Shown one piece after another: positions 47,082-55,189 of a DNA stretch of 55,867 nucleotides. Numbering within the stretch: the stretch's first letter is position 1; the number at the start of each line of letters is the position of its first letter. Location: NCBI GenBank assembly GCA_002344215.1, contig DDSV01000018.1:307700-363566 (forward strand), written 5' to 3'. The notes beneath the pieces were generated by a model. It was not told the DNA's origin and searched no databases. It saw nothing but the letters and a program-made list of their open reading frames with translations. The DNA comes from Akkermansiaceae bacterium UBA2381 (lineage in GTDB: Bacteria; Verrucomicrobiota; Verrucomicrobiia; Verrucomicrobiales; DEV007). The position numbers and the translations under genes were made by a program.

Positions 47082-49604
47082 CTAGCGCGACCGGAAGATC
47101 TCACTAGTGAGCGCCTCAACAACGAGGGTGTTCAGGCCGTAGTTTTTTTCCCGCACCCGCTCGAGGATGTCCTCGATCTCGTAGTCGTCGACGACCTCCA
47201 TGTGGCGGCCGGTTGAGTAGGCGAGCAGCTTCGCGACGAGGTGACGGGCAAAGAGGTCCTTGCGCCCTTCGGTGAGGATCTTTTTAAACTCGCGGAAGTC
47301 GGCGTAGGTTTCGCCCGAAGGAAATTCACCCGAGGCATCGATCTTCGGCGAGGGACCGTCCTTTTTGGTGGAAGGATATTTCGTCCGCCAACGGCCAATG
47401 GGATCGAAGACCTCAAGCCCGAATCCGAGCGGGTCGATCTTGCGGTGGCATTCGGCGCAGGTCTTGTCGGCGGCATGTTTGGCGAGTCGCTCGCGGATGG
47501 TTGTCGCTCCGCTGACATCGGATTCGATCACCGGGACAACGTCAGGCGGTGTTGGCGGCAATACCCCGAGGATGTTTTCTGATACCCAGACTCCGCGGGT
47601 CACCGGGGAGGTCTCGACTCCGTTCGCGCTGACGGTGAGAACGCCCGCCATCCCGAGGACGCCGCCGCGCTGGTGATTCTCTCCCAGGCTGACGCGCTGG
47701 AACCCGTCGGCAAGGCGGAGTTTGTCCTTTTCGGGAAGGCCGTATAGAGTCGCGAGTTTCTTGTCGACGAAGGTGTAGTCTGAATCAAGGAAGTCGGTAA
47801 CGGGTCCGTTCTTTTCGAGAAGGTGGCGGAAGAAAAGGCGGGCCTCGGCCTTCATCGAGGTCGGCAGGTCCTCGGCGTAGAAGACACGGGCGACCTGACG
47901 CGGAGGCGGCTGATTGCCGATCTCGCGAAGGTTCAACCAGCTGTCGAGAAAGCCCTCGACGAAGCTGTCGGATCGTTTCTCCTTGAGCATGCGATTCACC
48001 TGCTGTCTGAGAGTCTCCGGTTTGCTGAGGCTGCCATCGGCCGCTGCGGCGAGGAGAGCGGCATCGGGCGGTCCGGCCCAGAGCGCATAGGAGAGGCGCG
48101 AGGCGAGGTCGTAGGGACGGAGGAGTTTCTCGTCCTCGGGCGTAATCTCACTGAGGTAGAAAAAGGCGGGCGAGCAAAGGATGCGCTTCACCGTGTCGAG
48201 GGCGGCCTGACGGGGGGAGGCCTTTTCCTCAATGCGTTTGCGGTAGGAACCTTCGATACGCTGGCGGTCCTTGTCATCGAGGGGGCGACGAAAGGCCTTT
48301 TCGCCGAAGGCGAGGAGCTGGGCCACCGCGTTCTTCTCATCAAAGCCGCCGGCCCCGAAGACGGCGACTTCTTCGAGGCTGCCACCTGTTTCGATCAGAG
48401 GTCCTTTAACCTTGATCTCGCCAATGCGGATGTGGGGCAGCTTGCCCTCCCTGAGGATGTGGGCACGACCGACGCCGGAGTCGGAGACCTTTCCCTTGAA
48501 CTCGTCCTTGTAGCGTTTGTTGATCTCGAGGACGGAGGCGCGCGACTCGTAAGGGCCGTTTGGGAAAATGAAACGCGGGGTCTGGCCCGCTTCGAGCCAG
48601 ACTTTGAACTTCATCCAGGTAGGCTCCTTGTCAGGGACCACGGCCTCGGCGAGGATCGGCTCGATCGCCTGGGGATAATGGATATGGCCCTTCGTGACAT
48701 CTCCCGGAACCACACCGATGCGGAAAGGCTCGGAGAAATCGATCCCGAAGATCTTCGGGTCGTAGTGGGTGTCGCGGTGCATCGCCTGGGCGAGAACCTC
48801 GATCTCGTAAAGACCCGAGACGGGCACGCCCTTGAGAAAGTCCTCGATATGACCGTATCCGCCCTGTCGTGTGTCTGTGTTAGGTTGCTCGTAGAGGCAG
48901 AGAAACTTGTAGTCGAGGGCATCCTTGTGGGGACCGCTCAGCTCTTCGTATTGCTTGAAATTTTTTGTAAAGTGCCAGGACTTCGGTTCCATCGCCGGCT
49001 TGCCGAGACGGCTCTCGACGAGCCGGTTGGCCGATTGAAAATACTGGTCGAGGAGAAAGCCGGAGGTTACGAGGGTGCCGCCGATGTTGTCGAGGTGATG
49101 GCTTGTCTTGTCCTTGGGAAAATCGGCGGTTAATCCGAGCGTGTCGACGCGACGGCCAAAGAGAATCGCGAGTGTATTTTCATACTCCCGGTTGGAGAGC
49201 CTCCGCATCACCGTGCGTGAACCTGAGCTCTCAAACTTCGATCTCGCCTCCGCGATGCCTCCGCGTAGGGCCCGCAAAACGGCGAGACGTTCCTCGTCCG
49301 TGGGTTGCTCCGCCTTCTTCGGCGGCATCTCCCGCAGGGTGACCTGGTCGATGATCTCCTTGGCGGAGATGAGGTGAGGTTGGGTCGCCAGAGGCAGGTC
49401 GAAGGCTTCGAAATCACGTTCGCCCTTTTGAACGGAGGTGTCGTGACACTCAAGGCAGTAGTTGCCGAGGAATTCGTTGACGACTTTGTGGTCCGCTTCC
49501 GCGGCTTTTACGCTGCCGGACAGCAAAACGAGGAGTCCCGCAAGCGCACTCACACCCCGTCTTCCCTGCCCCCTTGATCCTCCCATGGCTCGTTCCCGTT
49601 TCAC
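47082..49604 (-). CDS. PVC-type cytochrome c protein (DUF1587/DUF1595/DUF1592/DUF1588/DUF1585)
   Basis: This secreted protein of about 840 residues is typical of Planctomycetes and Verrucomicrobia and is thought to take part in oxidative degradation of complex polymers. A cleaved signal follows the start (SALAGLLVLLSGSVKA). The N-terminal heme-binding motif is NYCLECHD (CxxCH). The domains then run in the usual order: MRRLSNREYENTLAILFGR (DUF1587), AFGEKAFRRPLDDKDRQR (DUF1595), DLASRLSYALWAGPPDA (DUF1592), HQRGGVLGMAGVLTVSANG (DUF1588) with a second heme site CAECHRKIDPLGFG, and HLVAKLLAYSTGRHMEVVDD (DUF1585). The GTG start at 49604 overlaps the DUF1552 gene stop (GTGA), so the two are translationally coupled; an ATG at 49586 is an alternative. 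Confidence 0.93.
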   Translation of the reverse strand: MKRERAMGGSRGQGRRGVSALAGLLVLLSGSVKAAEADHKVVNEFLGNYCLECHDTSVQKGERDFEAFDLPLATQPHLISAKEIIDQVTLREMPPKKAEQPTDEERLAVLRALRGGIAEARSKFESSGSRTVMRRLSNREYENTLAILFGRRVDTLGLTADFPKDKTSHHLDNIGGTLVTSGFLLDQYFQSANRLVESRLGKPAMEPKSWHFTKNFKQYEELSGPHKDALDYKFLCLYEQPNTDTRQGGYGHIEDFLKGVPVSGLYEIEVLAQAMHRDTHYDPKIFGIDFSEPFRIGVVPGDVTKGHIHYPQAIEPILAEAVVPDKEPTWMKFKVWLEAGQTPRFIFPNGPYESRASVLEINKRYKDEFKGKVSDSGVGRAHILREGKLPHIRIGEIKVKGPLIETGGSLEEVAVFGAGGFDEKNAVAQLLAFGEKAFRRPLDDKDRQRIEGSYRKRIEEKASPRQAALDTVKRILCSPAFFYLSEITPEDEKLLRPYDLASRLSYALWAGPPDAALLAAAADGSLSKPETLRQQVNRMLKEKRSDSFVEGFLDSWLNLREIGNQPPPRQVARVFYAEDLPTSMKAEARLFFRHLLEKNGPVTDFLDSDYTFVDKKLATLYGLPEKDKLRLADGFQRVSLGENHQRGGVLGMAGVLTVSANGVETSPVTRGVWVSENILGVLPPTPPDVVPVIESDVSGATTIRERLAKHAADKTCAECHRKIDPLGFGLEVFDPIGRWRTKYPSTKKDGPSPKIDASGEFPSGETYADFREFKKILTEGRKDLFARHLVAKLLAYSTGRHMEVVDDYEIEDILERVREKNYGLNTLVVEALTSEIFRSR

Positions 49605-50884
49605 GAGAAGGTGCTCGTGCTGGTGCCGAAGGACTCGGATTCGATCCCCATCTTCTGCGCGATGTCGAGGAAGAGATTGCAGAGCGGCACCTTCTTCGAA
49701 CCGCTCGTTTCAAGCTTTCTGAACTCGCCGTGACGGTAGCCGCCGCCCGCCAGGATGATGGGAAGGTCGGAGTTCGTATGGGAGTTGCCGTCGCCGATGC
49801 CGCTGCCGAAAATGACCGAGGTGGAGTCGAGCAAGGTCCGCTCGCCGTCTTTGATCGCGGCGAGGCGGGTGAGGAATTTTCCGAAATGCTCTATCTGGTG
49901 GGTCTCGAGTTTGATGAGGTCGGCGATGGCCGCTTCGTCTTTCCCGTGGTGGGAAAGCCCATGATAGGATTTGTCGATTCCGAGGTGCTGCGGCAAGTAG
50001 CAGCCCCCGATCTCAAGCGTGGCGACGCGGGTCGAGTCGGTCTGCAGGGCCAGTGCGATCAGCTCATAGAGCATCGGCAGATCCTCAACCGTGTTGCGGT
50101 TGGCGGGTTTTTCAAAGGGAGCTTTCGGCTTCGGTTCGTTCTCCCAGCGCTGCCGCATCTGGAGTCGCTTCTCGACATCGCGAATCGAGGTGAAATACTC
50201 GTCGAGTTTTTCCTTGTCCTCGCGATTCACCCGCTTGGAGAGATCGTTCGCATCCTCAAGGACACTGTCGAGAATGGAGCCGTGGAGTTCATTTTCGCCG
50301 GCCCGGCTTGCACGGCGTTCGGGCGACTCTTCGACAAAGAGCTTTTCAAAGAGTTCCGCCGGTCCCGTGACGGGCGGGACTCGCACCCCTGACCTGGTCC
50401 ACGCAATCTGGCACCCGCCGTGGATGCCGTCCTCGGAGCCAACCGTGAGAGACGGAAAGCGGGTCTGCATGCCCACCTCGTCGGCGATGAACTGATCGAT
50501 CGTGACGTTGCCGTCGGGGCGATTCTGCGCCTCGGAGTTGAGCACTCCGGAGAGGAAGGAATGGACCGCGAAGTGACCGCCCTTGATCCCGTGGTCGAGG
50601 CCGCGATAGACCGTCATGTGCTCGCGGTTGGCGGCGAGGGGCTTGAGCAGGGTGGTCAACTCGTATCCCTTGCCGGTCGTCTCGGGGAAAAAGCTCTTCT
50701 GCTGAAATCCAAGCAGGTTTCCCACGGCCACGAAACGACGGGCTCCTGCCCCCGCTCCTTTGGTCGCTTTGACCGCTCCGTTGGCGCGCAGTGAACCCGT
50801 CATCAGCGAAGGCAAACCGGGCAGGGCCAGTGAGGCGTAAAGGGAGCGCAACACAAAGCGGCGGCGGTCGAGTCGTTGGGTCAT
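49601..50884 (-). CDS. DUF1552 protein with Tat-like signal
   Basis: This exported protein of 427 residues is the constant partner of the DUF1592/DUF1588 cytochromes in PVC bacteria. The N terminus MTQRLDRRRFVLRSLYASL has a twin-arginine-like RRRFVL motif before a hydrophobic stretch. The body has DUF1552 markers: RFVAVGNLLGFQQKSFFPE, MTVYRGLDHGIKGGHFAVHSF, NVTIDQFIADEVG, and a His-rich final part (LGIDKSYHGLSHHGKDE, VIFGSGIGDGNSHTNSDLP). The many His and Asp suggest metal binding; it is distantly alkaline-phosphatase-like, but the reaction is not established. ATG 50884 gives a proper signal; the frame is open to 50971. It is coupled to the cytochrome gene by a 4-base overlap. Confidence 0.92.
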   Translation of the reverse strand: MTQRLDRRRFVLRSLYASLALPGLPSLMTGSLRANGAVKATKGAGAGARRFVAVGNLLGFQQKSFFPETTGKGYELTTLLKPLAANREHMTVYRGLDHGIKGGHFAVHSFLSGVLNSEAQNRPDGNVTIDQFIADEVGMQTRFPSLTVGSEDGIHGGCQIAWTRSGVRVPPVTGPAELFEKLFVEESPERRASRAGENELHGSILDSVLEDANDLSKRVNREDKEKLDEYFTSIRDVEKRLQMRQRWENEPKPKAPFEKPANRNTVEDLPMLYELIALALQTDSTRVATLEIGGCYLPQHLGIDKSYHGLSHHGKDEAAIADLIKLETHQIEHFGKFLTRLAAIKDGERTLLDSTSVIFGSGIGDGNSHTNSDLPIILAGGGYRHGEFRKLETSGSKKVPLCNLFLDIAQKMGIESESFGTSTSTFS

Positions 50885-51017
50885 AATTGGAAGATCGTCT
50901 TGAAGGGGCACAAGCGCAATGGTTACGGACCGGACCCCGCTCACGCGATCAGGTTCCCCTAAAAGGGCCAATGGATCGGGAATTTTGAATACAATCGTTA
51001 TTCAGGCTTTATCCTCA

Positions 51018-51737
51018 ATGACTAGCGCCTCTCCAATTATGTCTTCGCCATTTTGCTCAATCGCCTTTGCCGCCGTCCTGGTCATGTTCGCCGGTGTTTC
51101 CCCCTGCCTTGATGCCGCAGATTCTCCACGCAAAATCCTTTTCCTCGGCAACAGCATCACCAAGCACGGACCCAAGGCTGAGATCGACTGGACGGGCAAC
51201 TGGGGCATGGCCGCGAGCGGAGAAGGGAAGGACTACGTGCATCTCGTCGTCGCCGCGCTGGCGAAGTCTTCCGGAAAAACGCCCGAGGTCCTTGTAAAGA
51301 ATATCGCCGATTTCGAACGCGCCTACGCCGGCTATGACTTCGCTGCGAAACAAAAGGAAGCGATCGACTTCAAGGCCGATCTCATCATCCTCGCTATCGG
51401 CGAAAACGTGCCCGTCCTGAAGAGCGATGCCGAAAAGAAGGATTTCGAAGCCGCCGTCACCGGGCTCCTCACCACCCTCAAGGGCGACCGCGCGCCCGTC
51501 TTTCTCGTGCGCAGCGGCTTCTGGGCGAATGCGGAGAAAGATGCCGCCCTGCGCGCCGCGTGCACGACTGTCGGCGGCACCTTCGTCGACATCGGCCACC
51601 TCGGAAAAGACGAGGCGAACTACGCCCGCGCCGAGCGCGACTTCAAACACGCCGGCGTCGCCAGGCATCCCGGCGACAAGGGAATGGCCGCGATCGCCGG
51701 GGCAATCGTCGGGGCCCTTGCCCTGAAAAATCCCTAA
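51018..51737 (+). CDS. secreted SGNH/GDSL hydrolase
   Basis: This exported esterase-like protein of about 239 residues may deacetylate or de-esterify polysaccharide. A signal peptide begins around residue 9 (FCSIAFAAVLVMFAGVSPCLDA). Block I is ILFLGNSITKHGP, with the nucleophile in GNSI (N replaces D of the GDS motif, as in many SGNH members). The oxyanion-block equivalents are weak, DLIILAIGENV (block III GxND-like). The C-terminal His is in VARHPGDKGMAAIA, in the 'D..H' position but with Arg before it. I start at ATG 51018; an ATG at 51039 is also possible. It is divergent from the DUF1552 gene across 133 bases. Confidence 0.82.
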   Translation: MTSASPIMSSPFCSIAFAAVLVMFAGVSPCLDAADSPRKILFLGNSITKHGPKAEIDWTGNWGMAASGEGKDYVHLVVAALAKSSGKTPEVLVKNIADFERAYAGYDFAAKQKEAIDFKADLIILAIGENVPVLKSDAEKKDFEAAVTGLLTTLKGDRAPVFLVRSGFWANAEKDAALRAACTTVGGTFVDIGHLGKDEANYARAERDFKHAGVARHPGDKGMAAIAGAIVGALALKNP

Positions 51738-51936
51738 CCAAGCAAGAAAACAGTGGCGCGATCCCTTCCTCCGCGCCATCCTGCGCCGCCGGGTCCTCGA
51801 GCCGGACCAGTTTGTTCCATTGCGGAACGTTGCCAGTCCGCCTTCGTGCGGTAAGTGCATCGTCCTGAGGTCATTAGTTGAGCGTCCAGCCGAGGTTCCC
51901 GGTTCTTCCACCCCATGTCGCGGTCTTTCCGCCGCT

Positions 51937-53652
51937 TCAGAGATTCCCCTTTTTCATCTCCGCCACCACGAAGTCCGCCGCCCGTGCGGTCAGGGCCATG
52001 TAGGTGAGCGAGGGATTCACGCAGGAGGCCGAGGTCATGCAGGAGCCATCGGTGACGAAGACGTTTTTCACGGCGTGGACCTGGTTGTTGCCGTTGAGGA
52101 CCGAGGTCTTCGGATCGCGGCCCATGCGGGCGGTGCCCATCTCGTGGATCGCGGTGCCGGGATAGGACTCGCCGTTGACGACCTGCACGTTCTTTAGTCC
52201 GGCCGTCTCAAGCATTTCTCGCGCGTCTTCCATCATGTCGATGCGCATCTTCTTCTCGTTCTCGCGGAACTCGGCGTCGAAGGTGACGATGGGCAGGCCC
52301 CACTTGTCGCGCTTCTCCGGATCGAGGGTCATGTGATTCTCATGGTAGGGCAGGGTCTCGCCGAATCCGCCGAGGCCCATTGTCCAGGGACCGGGTTCGG
52401 TGAGTTCCTCCTTCAACTCGGCTCCGAAGGAAAGCTCGGCGACATTGCGCTCCCATCCCTGACGACCGCCACCACCCTGATAGCCGAATCCGCGCAGGTA
52501 GTCGCGTTTGTCGTCGCCGACGTTGCGGTAACGCGGCATGTAGATGCCATTGGCGCGGCGTCCGTAAAAATAGCGGTCGAGATCACCCTCCCAGGTGCCG
52601 CTCGCTCCGGCACGGAAGTGGTGGTCCATCAGGTTGTGCCCGAGTTCGCCCGAGTCATTGCCGAGTCCGTCGGGGAAGCGGTCCGACTTCGAGTTCATGA
52701 GCAGTGCGGTCGAGGCGATCGCGCTGGCGCAAACGAAGATGATCTTCGCGAAATACTCTCGGTCCTCGAGGGTGACCGAGTCGCGCACCTGCACCCCGGT
52801 GGCGCGCTGGGTTTCAGGATCAAAGACGATCTCGCGCACCACGGAATCGGGGCGCAAAGTCAGCCTCCCCGTTGCCGCCGCAGCAGGAAGGGTCGAGGAC
52901 TGGGTGCTGAAGTAAGCGCCGAAGGGACAGCCCATCGCGCAGCGGTTGCGGTACATGCAGGGACCGCGACCGACGCCGAGCTGGGCCTCTTTCGCCGCGG
53001 AAAGATTTGCGACGCGCCCGATCGTGAGATGCCGTCCGGGGAAGTTCTTCTCGATGCGTTTACGGACCTCCTTCTCGACGAAAAACATGTCCATCGGCGG
53101 AAGAAATTCGCTGTCGGGCAGATGCGGCAGCCCGAGGGCTTCCCCGGAAATGCCGGCGAATTTTTCCACGTAGGAATACCAGGGCTCGATGTCGCGGTAG
53201 CGAATCGGCCAGTCGACCGCGATACCCTCTTTCGCGTTCGCCTCGAAGTCGAGGTCGCTGAGGCGGTAGCATTGCCGCCCCCACATGATGGATTTGCCGC
53301 CGACGATGTTGGGCCGATACCAGTCGAAGCGCTTTTTCTCCTCGTAGAGAGAATCGACGTCCTTCATCCAGTAGGTCTCGGTCGTTTCGTTGTAGGGATA
53401 ATCCCGCGAGAGCTTTGGATGGGTTTCCTTCTGCTCGAGGGTGAGCTTGCTGTGATATTTCGTCTCCCACGGCGCCTTCATCGCATAGTCGTAACCGGCG
53501 ACATGGGGGAGCTCGCGACCGCGCTCAAGCATGAGGACCCGAAGTCCCTTTTCGGTCAGTTCCTTGGCGGCCCATCCGCCCGAGACCCCCGAGCCAATGA
53601 CGATGGCGTCGTAGGTGTTGGCTTTTTTTGCTTCGATGTTCAGGTTGGGCAT
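51937..53652 (-). CDS. GMC-family FAD-dependent oxidoreductase
   Basis: This large flavoprotein of about 571 residues oxidises alcohols, probably sugars, outside the cytoplasm or at the membrane. The FAD-binding Rossmann motif is DAIVIGSGVSGGWAAKELTEKG at residues 15-36. Later FAD and substrate segments are SIMWGRQCYRLS, GRGPCMYRNRCAMGCPFG (with three cysteines), CASAIASTALLMNS and GELGHNLMDHHF. The C-terminal catalytic domain ends with HEMGTARMGRDPKTSVLN and FVTDGSCMTSASCVNPSLT, giving the usual His and Asn. No signal peptide is visible from ATG 53652, but family members often travel with subunit 3. It is 102 bases downstream of the subunit-3 gene on the same strand. Confidence 0.92.
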   Translation of the reverse strand: MPNLNIEAKKANTYDAIVIGSGVSGGWAAKELTEKGLRVLMLERGRELPHVAGYDYAMKAPWETKYHSKLTLEQKETHPKLSRDYPYNETTETYWMKDVDSLYEEKKRFDWYRPNIVGGKSIMWGRQCYRLSDLDFEANAKEGIAVDWPIRYRDIEPWYSYVEKFAGISGEALGLPHLPDSEFLPPMDMFFVEKEVRKRIEKNFPGRHLTIGRVANLSAAKEAQLGVGRGPCMYRNRCAMGCPFGAYFSTQSSTLPAAAATGRLTLRPDSVVREIVFDPETQRATGVQVRDSVTLEDREYFAKIIFVCASAIASTALLMNSKSDRFPDGLGNDSGELGHNLMDHHFRAGASGTWEGDLDRYFYGRRANGIYMPRYRNVGDDKRDYLRGFGYQGGGGRQGWERNVAELSFGAELKEELTEPGPWTMGLGGFGETLPYHENHMTLDPEKRDKWGLPIVTFDAEFRENEKKMRIDMMEDAREMLETAGLKNVQVVNGESYPGTAIHEMGTARMGRDPKTSVLNGNNQVHAVKNVFVTDGSCMTSASCVNPSLTYMALTARAADFVVAEMKKGNL

Positions 53653-53754
53653 GGCGGGGGCCGCTGCGCGGCGGTGGAAGGTGAAAAGTAAAAAGTAAAA
53701 GGTCTCGGAATCAGAGAGGGTATGGTCGGCGACCCGACCCTCTTGCATCAGATT

Positions 53755-54294
53755 TCACTTCGAAATCGCCCAGGCCTTCTGTCCGGGTTGCATGGGCACG
53801 TCGCCTTCGAAGCGGCCGGGGACGGGGAGATACTCGAGCGCCTCGGTCGCACCGATTTCGGAGATGAAGTAGCCGGTCACGACGAACTCGCGGAGGCGTT
53901 TGAAGAAGGCCTTGTCCTTCTCCGCAGTCGTGCGGACGAGGGCGATTTTCTGATCACGTGCGAGTTCGGCGAAGGCTTTGCCGTGGGCCTGGCGGCCGGT
54001 TTCCTCGATCTTCGCGAGGCCGGCGTAGAAGGATTCCTGTTCGGCGAGTTCATGGCAATCGCGCAGGACGCGGACGATGAAAGCCTCGACTCCGGCCGCC
54101 TTCGCTCCGGGCGTGTCGGTGGTCGGGATGATCACATCGGCGATCTCCGCGAGGAGGGCGGTTTGCTCCGGCGTCACCACGACGCTCGCCCCTTCGTTCA
54201 GCACCTGCCCCATGAGGGACGCGGTGATCTGGGGGGAAAGGGCACCACCCAGGAGGAGGGAAAGGCGTTCGAGGGCGGCACGGCGCGGGATCAT
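53755..54294 (-). CDS. gluconate 2-dehydrogenase subunit 3-family protein
   Basis: This protein of 179 residues is the small subunit that accompanies GMC-type membrane dehydrogenases. The twin-arginine-like start (MIPRRAALERLSLLLGGAL) suggests Tat export of the folded complex, with the flavoprotein as passenger. The body contains LLAEIADVIIPTTDTPGAKAAGVEAF, FVVTGYFISEIGATEALEYLP and PVPGRFEGDVPM, matching gluconate dehydrogenase subunit 3. It is upstream of the GMC gene on the same strand, as usual for the pair. No cytochrome c subunit is adjacent, though the DUF1592-type cytochrome could serve as an electron acceptor. Confidence 0.92.
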   Translation of the reverse strand: MIPRRAALERLSLLLGGALSPQITASLMGQVLNEGASVVVTPEQTALLAEIADVIIPTTDTPGAKAAGVEAFIVRVLRDCHELAEQESFYAGLAKIEETGRQAHGKAFAELARDQKIALVRTTAEKDKAFFKRLREFVVTGYFISEIGATEALEYLPVPGRFEGDVPMQPGQKAWAISK

Positions 54295-54360
54295 GATGGG
54301 AAGGATACGCGGGAAAGGGCAGTGGGGTCAAGGTTGGGACGTGGTGTTCGCCCCCCTTAC

Positions 54361-54750
54361 TCAAGGATCGGACATCACCACCCCGTAGGGAGCCATCTGG
54401 GGATCGAGGCTGATGATCTTCACCCGCTCGACGAGACACTGGGCGACGAGGAGCCGGTCGAAGGGATCGCCGTGGTGCATGGGCAGTTCGCCCTGGCGCA
54501 GGACGTGGGACAAGGAGATGGGGAGGAACTCGAATCCGTTCACCGCGACCTGTTCGGGAAACAACTCCGCCGGACGCCGGTCGAGCTTCAGCTTACCGAG
54601 GCCGTGTTTGATGCTGATCTCCCATGGCACGACGTGACTGACGAGAAACCGGGCGCCGGACGTGGTGATGAACTCCTTCCAATGGATCGGGAGCTTCGGA
54701 TCTCCCTCGACGAACCAGAGGAAGATATGCGTGTCGAGCAGAACCGTCAT
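54361..54750 (-). CDS. vapC: VapC-type PIN-domain toxin
   Basis: This is a PIN-domain ribonuclease of 129 residues, the likely toxin of a type II toxin-antitoxin pair. The acidic metal-site residues are present: D6 in MTVLLDTHIF, E44 in VVPWEISIK and D95/D98 in GDPFDRLLVAQ. The end ISLDPQMAPYGVVMSDP has the family's final strand with an additional Asp. VapC toxins cut specific RNAs such as initiator tRNA or rRNA; the target here is unknown. Its start overlaps the antitoxin stop by four bases (ATGA), which is standard for the module. Confidence 0.88.
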   Translation of the reverse strand: MTVLLDTHIFLWFVEGDPKLPIHWKEFITTSGARFLVSHVVPWEISIKHGLGKLKLDRRPAELFPEQVAVNGFEFLPISLSHVLRQGELPMHHGDPFDRLLVAQCLVERVKIISLDPQMAPYGVVMSDP

Positions 54751-54989
54751 TCCATGTATTCGCGGAACTCCTCGAGGGGCGCGTCGAAATCAGGGGCCAT
54801 GTAAAGGATCAGTCCCTTAGCACTTCCGAATTTCGGGCGCGGTCGTTCTTCCGGAGTCTTCGGCGGCCCCAGCTCCGCGATCAATTTGCCGCGCCGGGTG
54901 ATGCGCACGGTCTCACCCTGCTCGACCCGGTCGAGCAGCTCGGCCAGGTGGGTCTTGGCTTCGTAGGCTCCCACGACATCGCCTTTCAT
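54747..54989 (-). CDS. Phd/YefM-type antitoxin
   Basis: This is the antitoxin partner of the PIN-domain toxin (80 residues). Its N terminus GAYEAKTHLAELLDRVEQGE with VRITRRGKLIAELGP is the Phd/YefM DNA-binding fold, which represses its own operon and is degraded to release the toxin. The C terminus (ILYMAPDFDAPLEEFREYM) would be the toxin-binding tail. It is expressed first, on the minus strand, with vapC coupled by a 4-base overlap. Confidence 0.88.
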   Translation of the reverse strand: MKGDVVGAYEAKTHLAELLDRVEQGETVRITRRGKLIAELGPPKTPEERPRPKFGSAKGLILYMAPDFDAPLEEFREYME

Positions 54990-55130
54990 GCGACCAGTCT
55001 AATCGACCAGTCGATCAGGGTCAATAAGGAAGGCGCAAACGATCATTGTTGCGGCTTGGTAAACTCGGTGACGACGGTTCCGGTAGACCTGCGACCCGGC
55101 CTCAATCAGGCCGGCGACACATCCCAACAA

Positions 55131-55160
55131 AAAAGACCGGCGGTTTCCCGCCGGTCTTTT
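55131..55160 (-). terminator. Rho-independent terminator of ahcY
   Basis: A perfect 13-base stem, AAAAGACCGGCGG (55131-55143) pairing with CCGCCGGTCTTTT (55148-55160), closes a 4-base loop. On the minus strand the right arm is followed by a run of T, as expected for termination of ahcY transcripts 30 bases after its stop codon. The arms have A/T runs on both sides, so it can work in both directions. Confidence 0.9.
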
Positions 55161-55189
55161 CCTGAAACGAAAGCTAACCAAAGATTAGC

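Noticed and set aside
47241..49133. Long open frames antisense to the DUF1592-type cytochrome (up to 436 codons)
   Set aside because: They run opposite to a gene with clear domains and heme motifs, their products show no recognised pattern, and high GC content makes such shadow frames common.
52333..53691. 452-codon frame antisense to the GMC oxidoreductase
   Set aside because: No recognisable domain and no start context; the GMC reading has all FAD and catalytic motifs.
55096..55114. Second hairpin CCGGCCT/AGGCCGG left of the ahcY terminator
   Set aside because: Only 7 base pairs and no U-run; the adjacent 13-base-pair hairpin is the better terminator.
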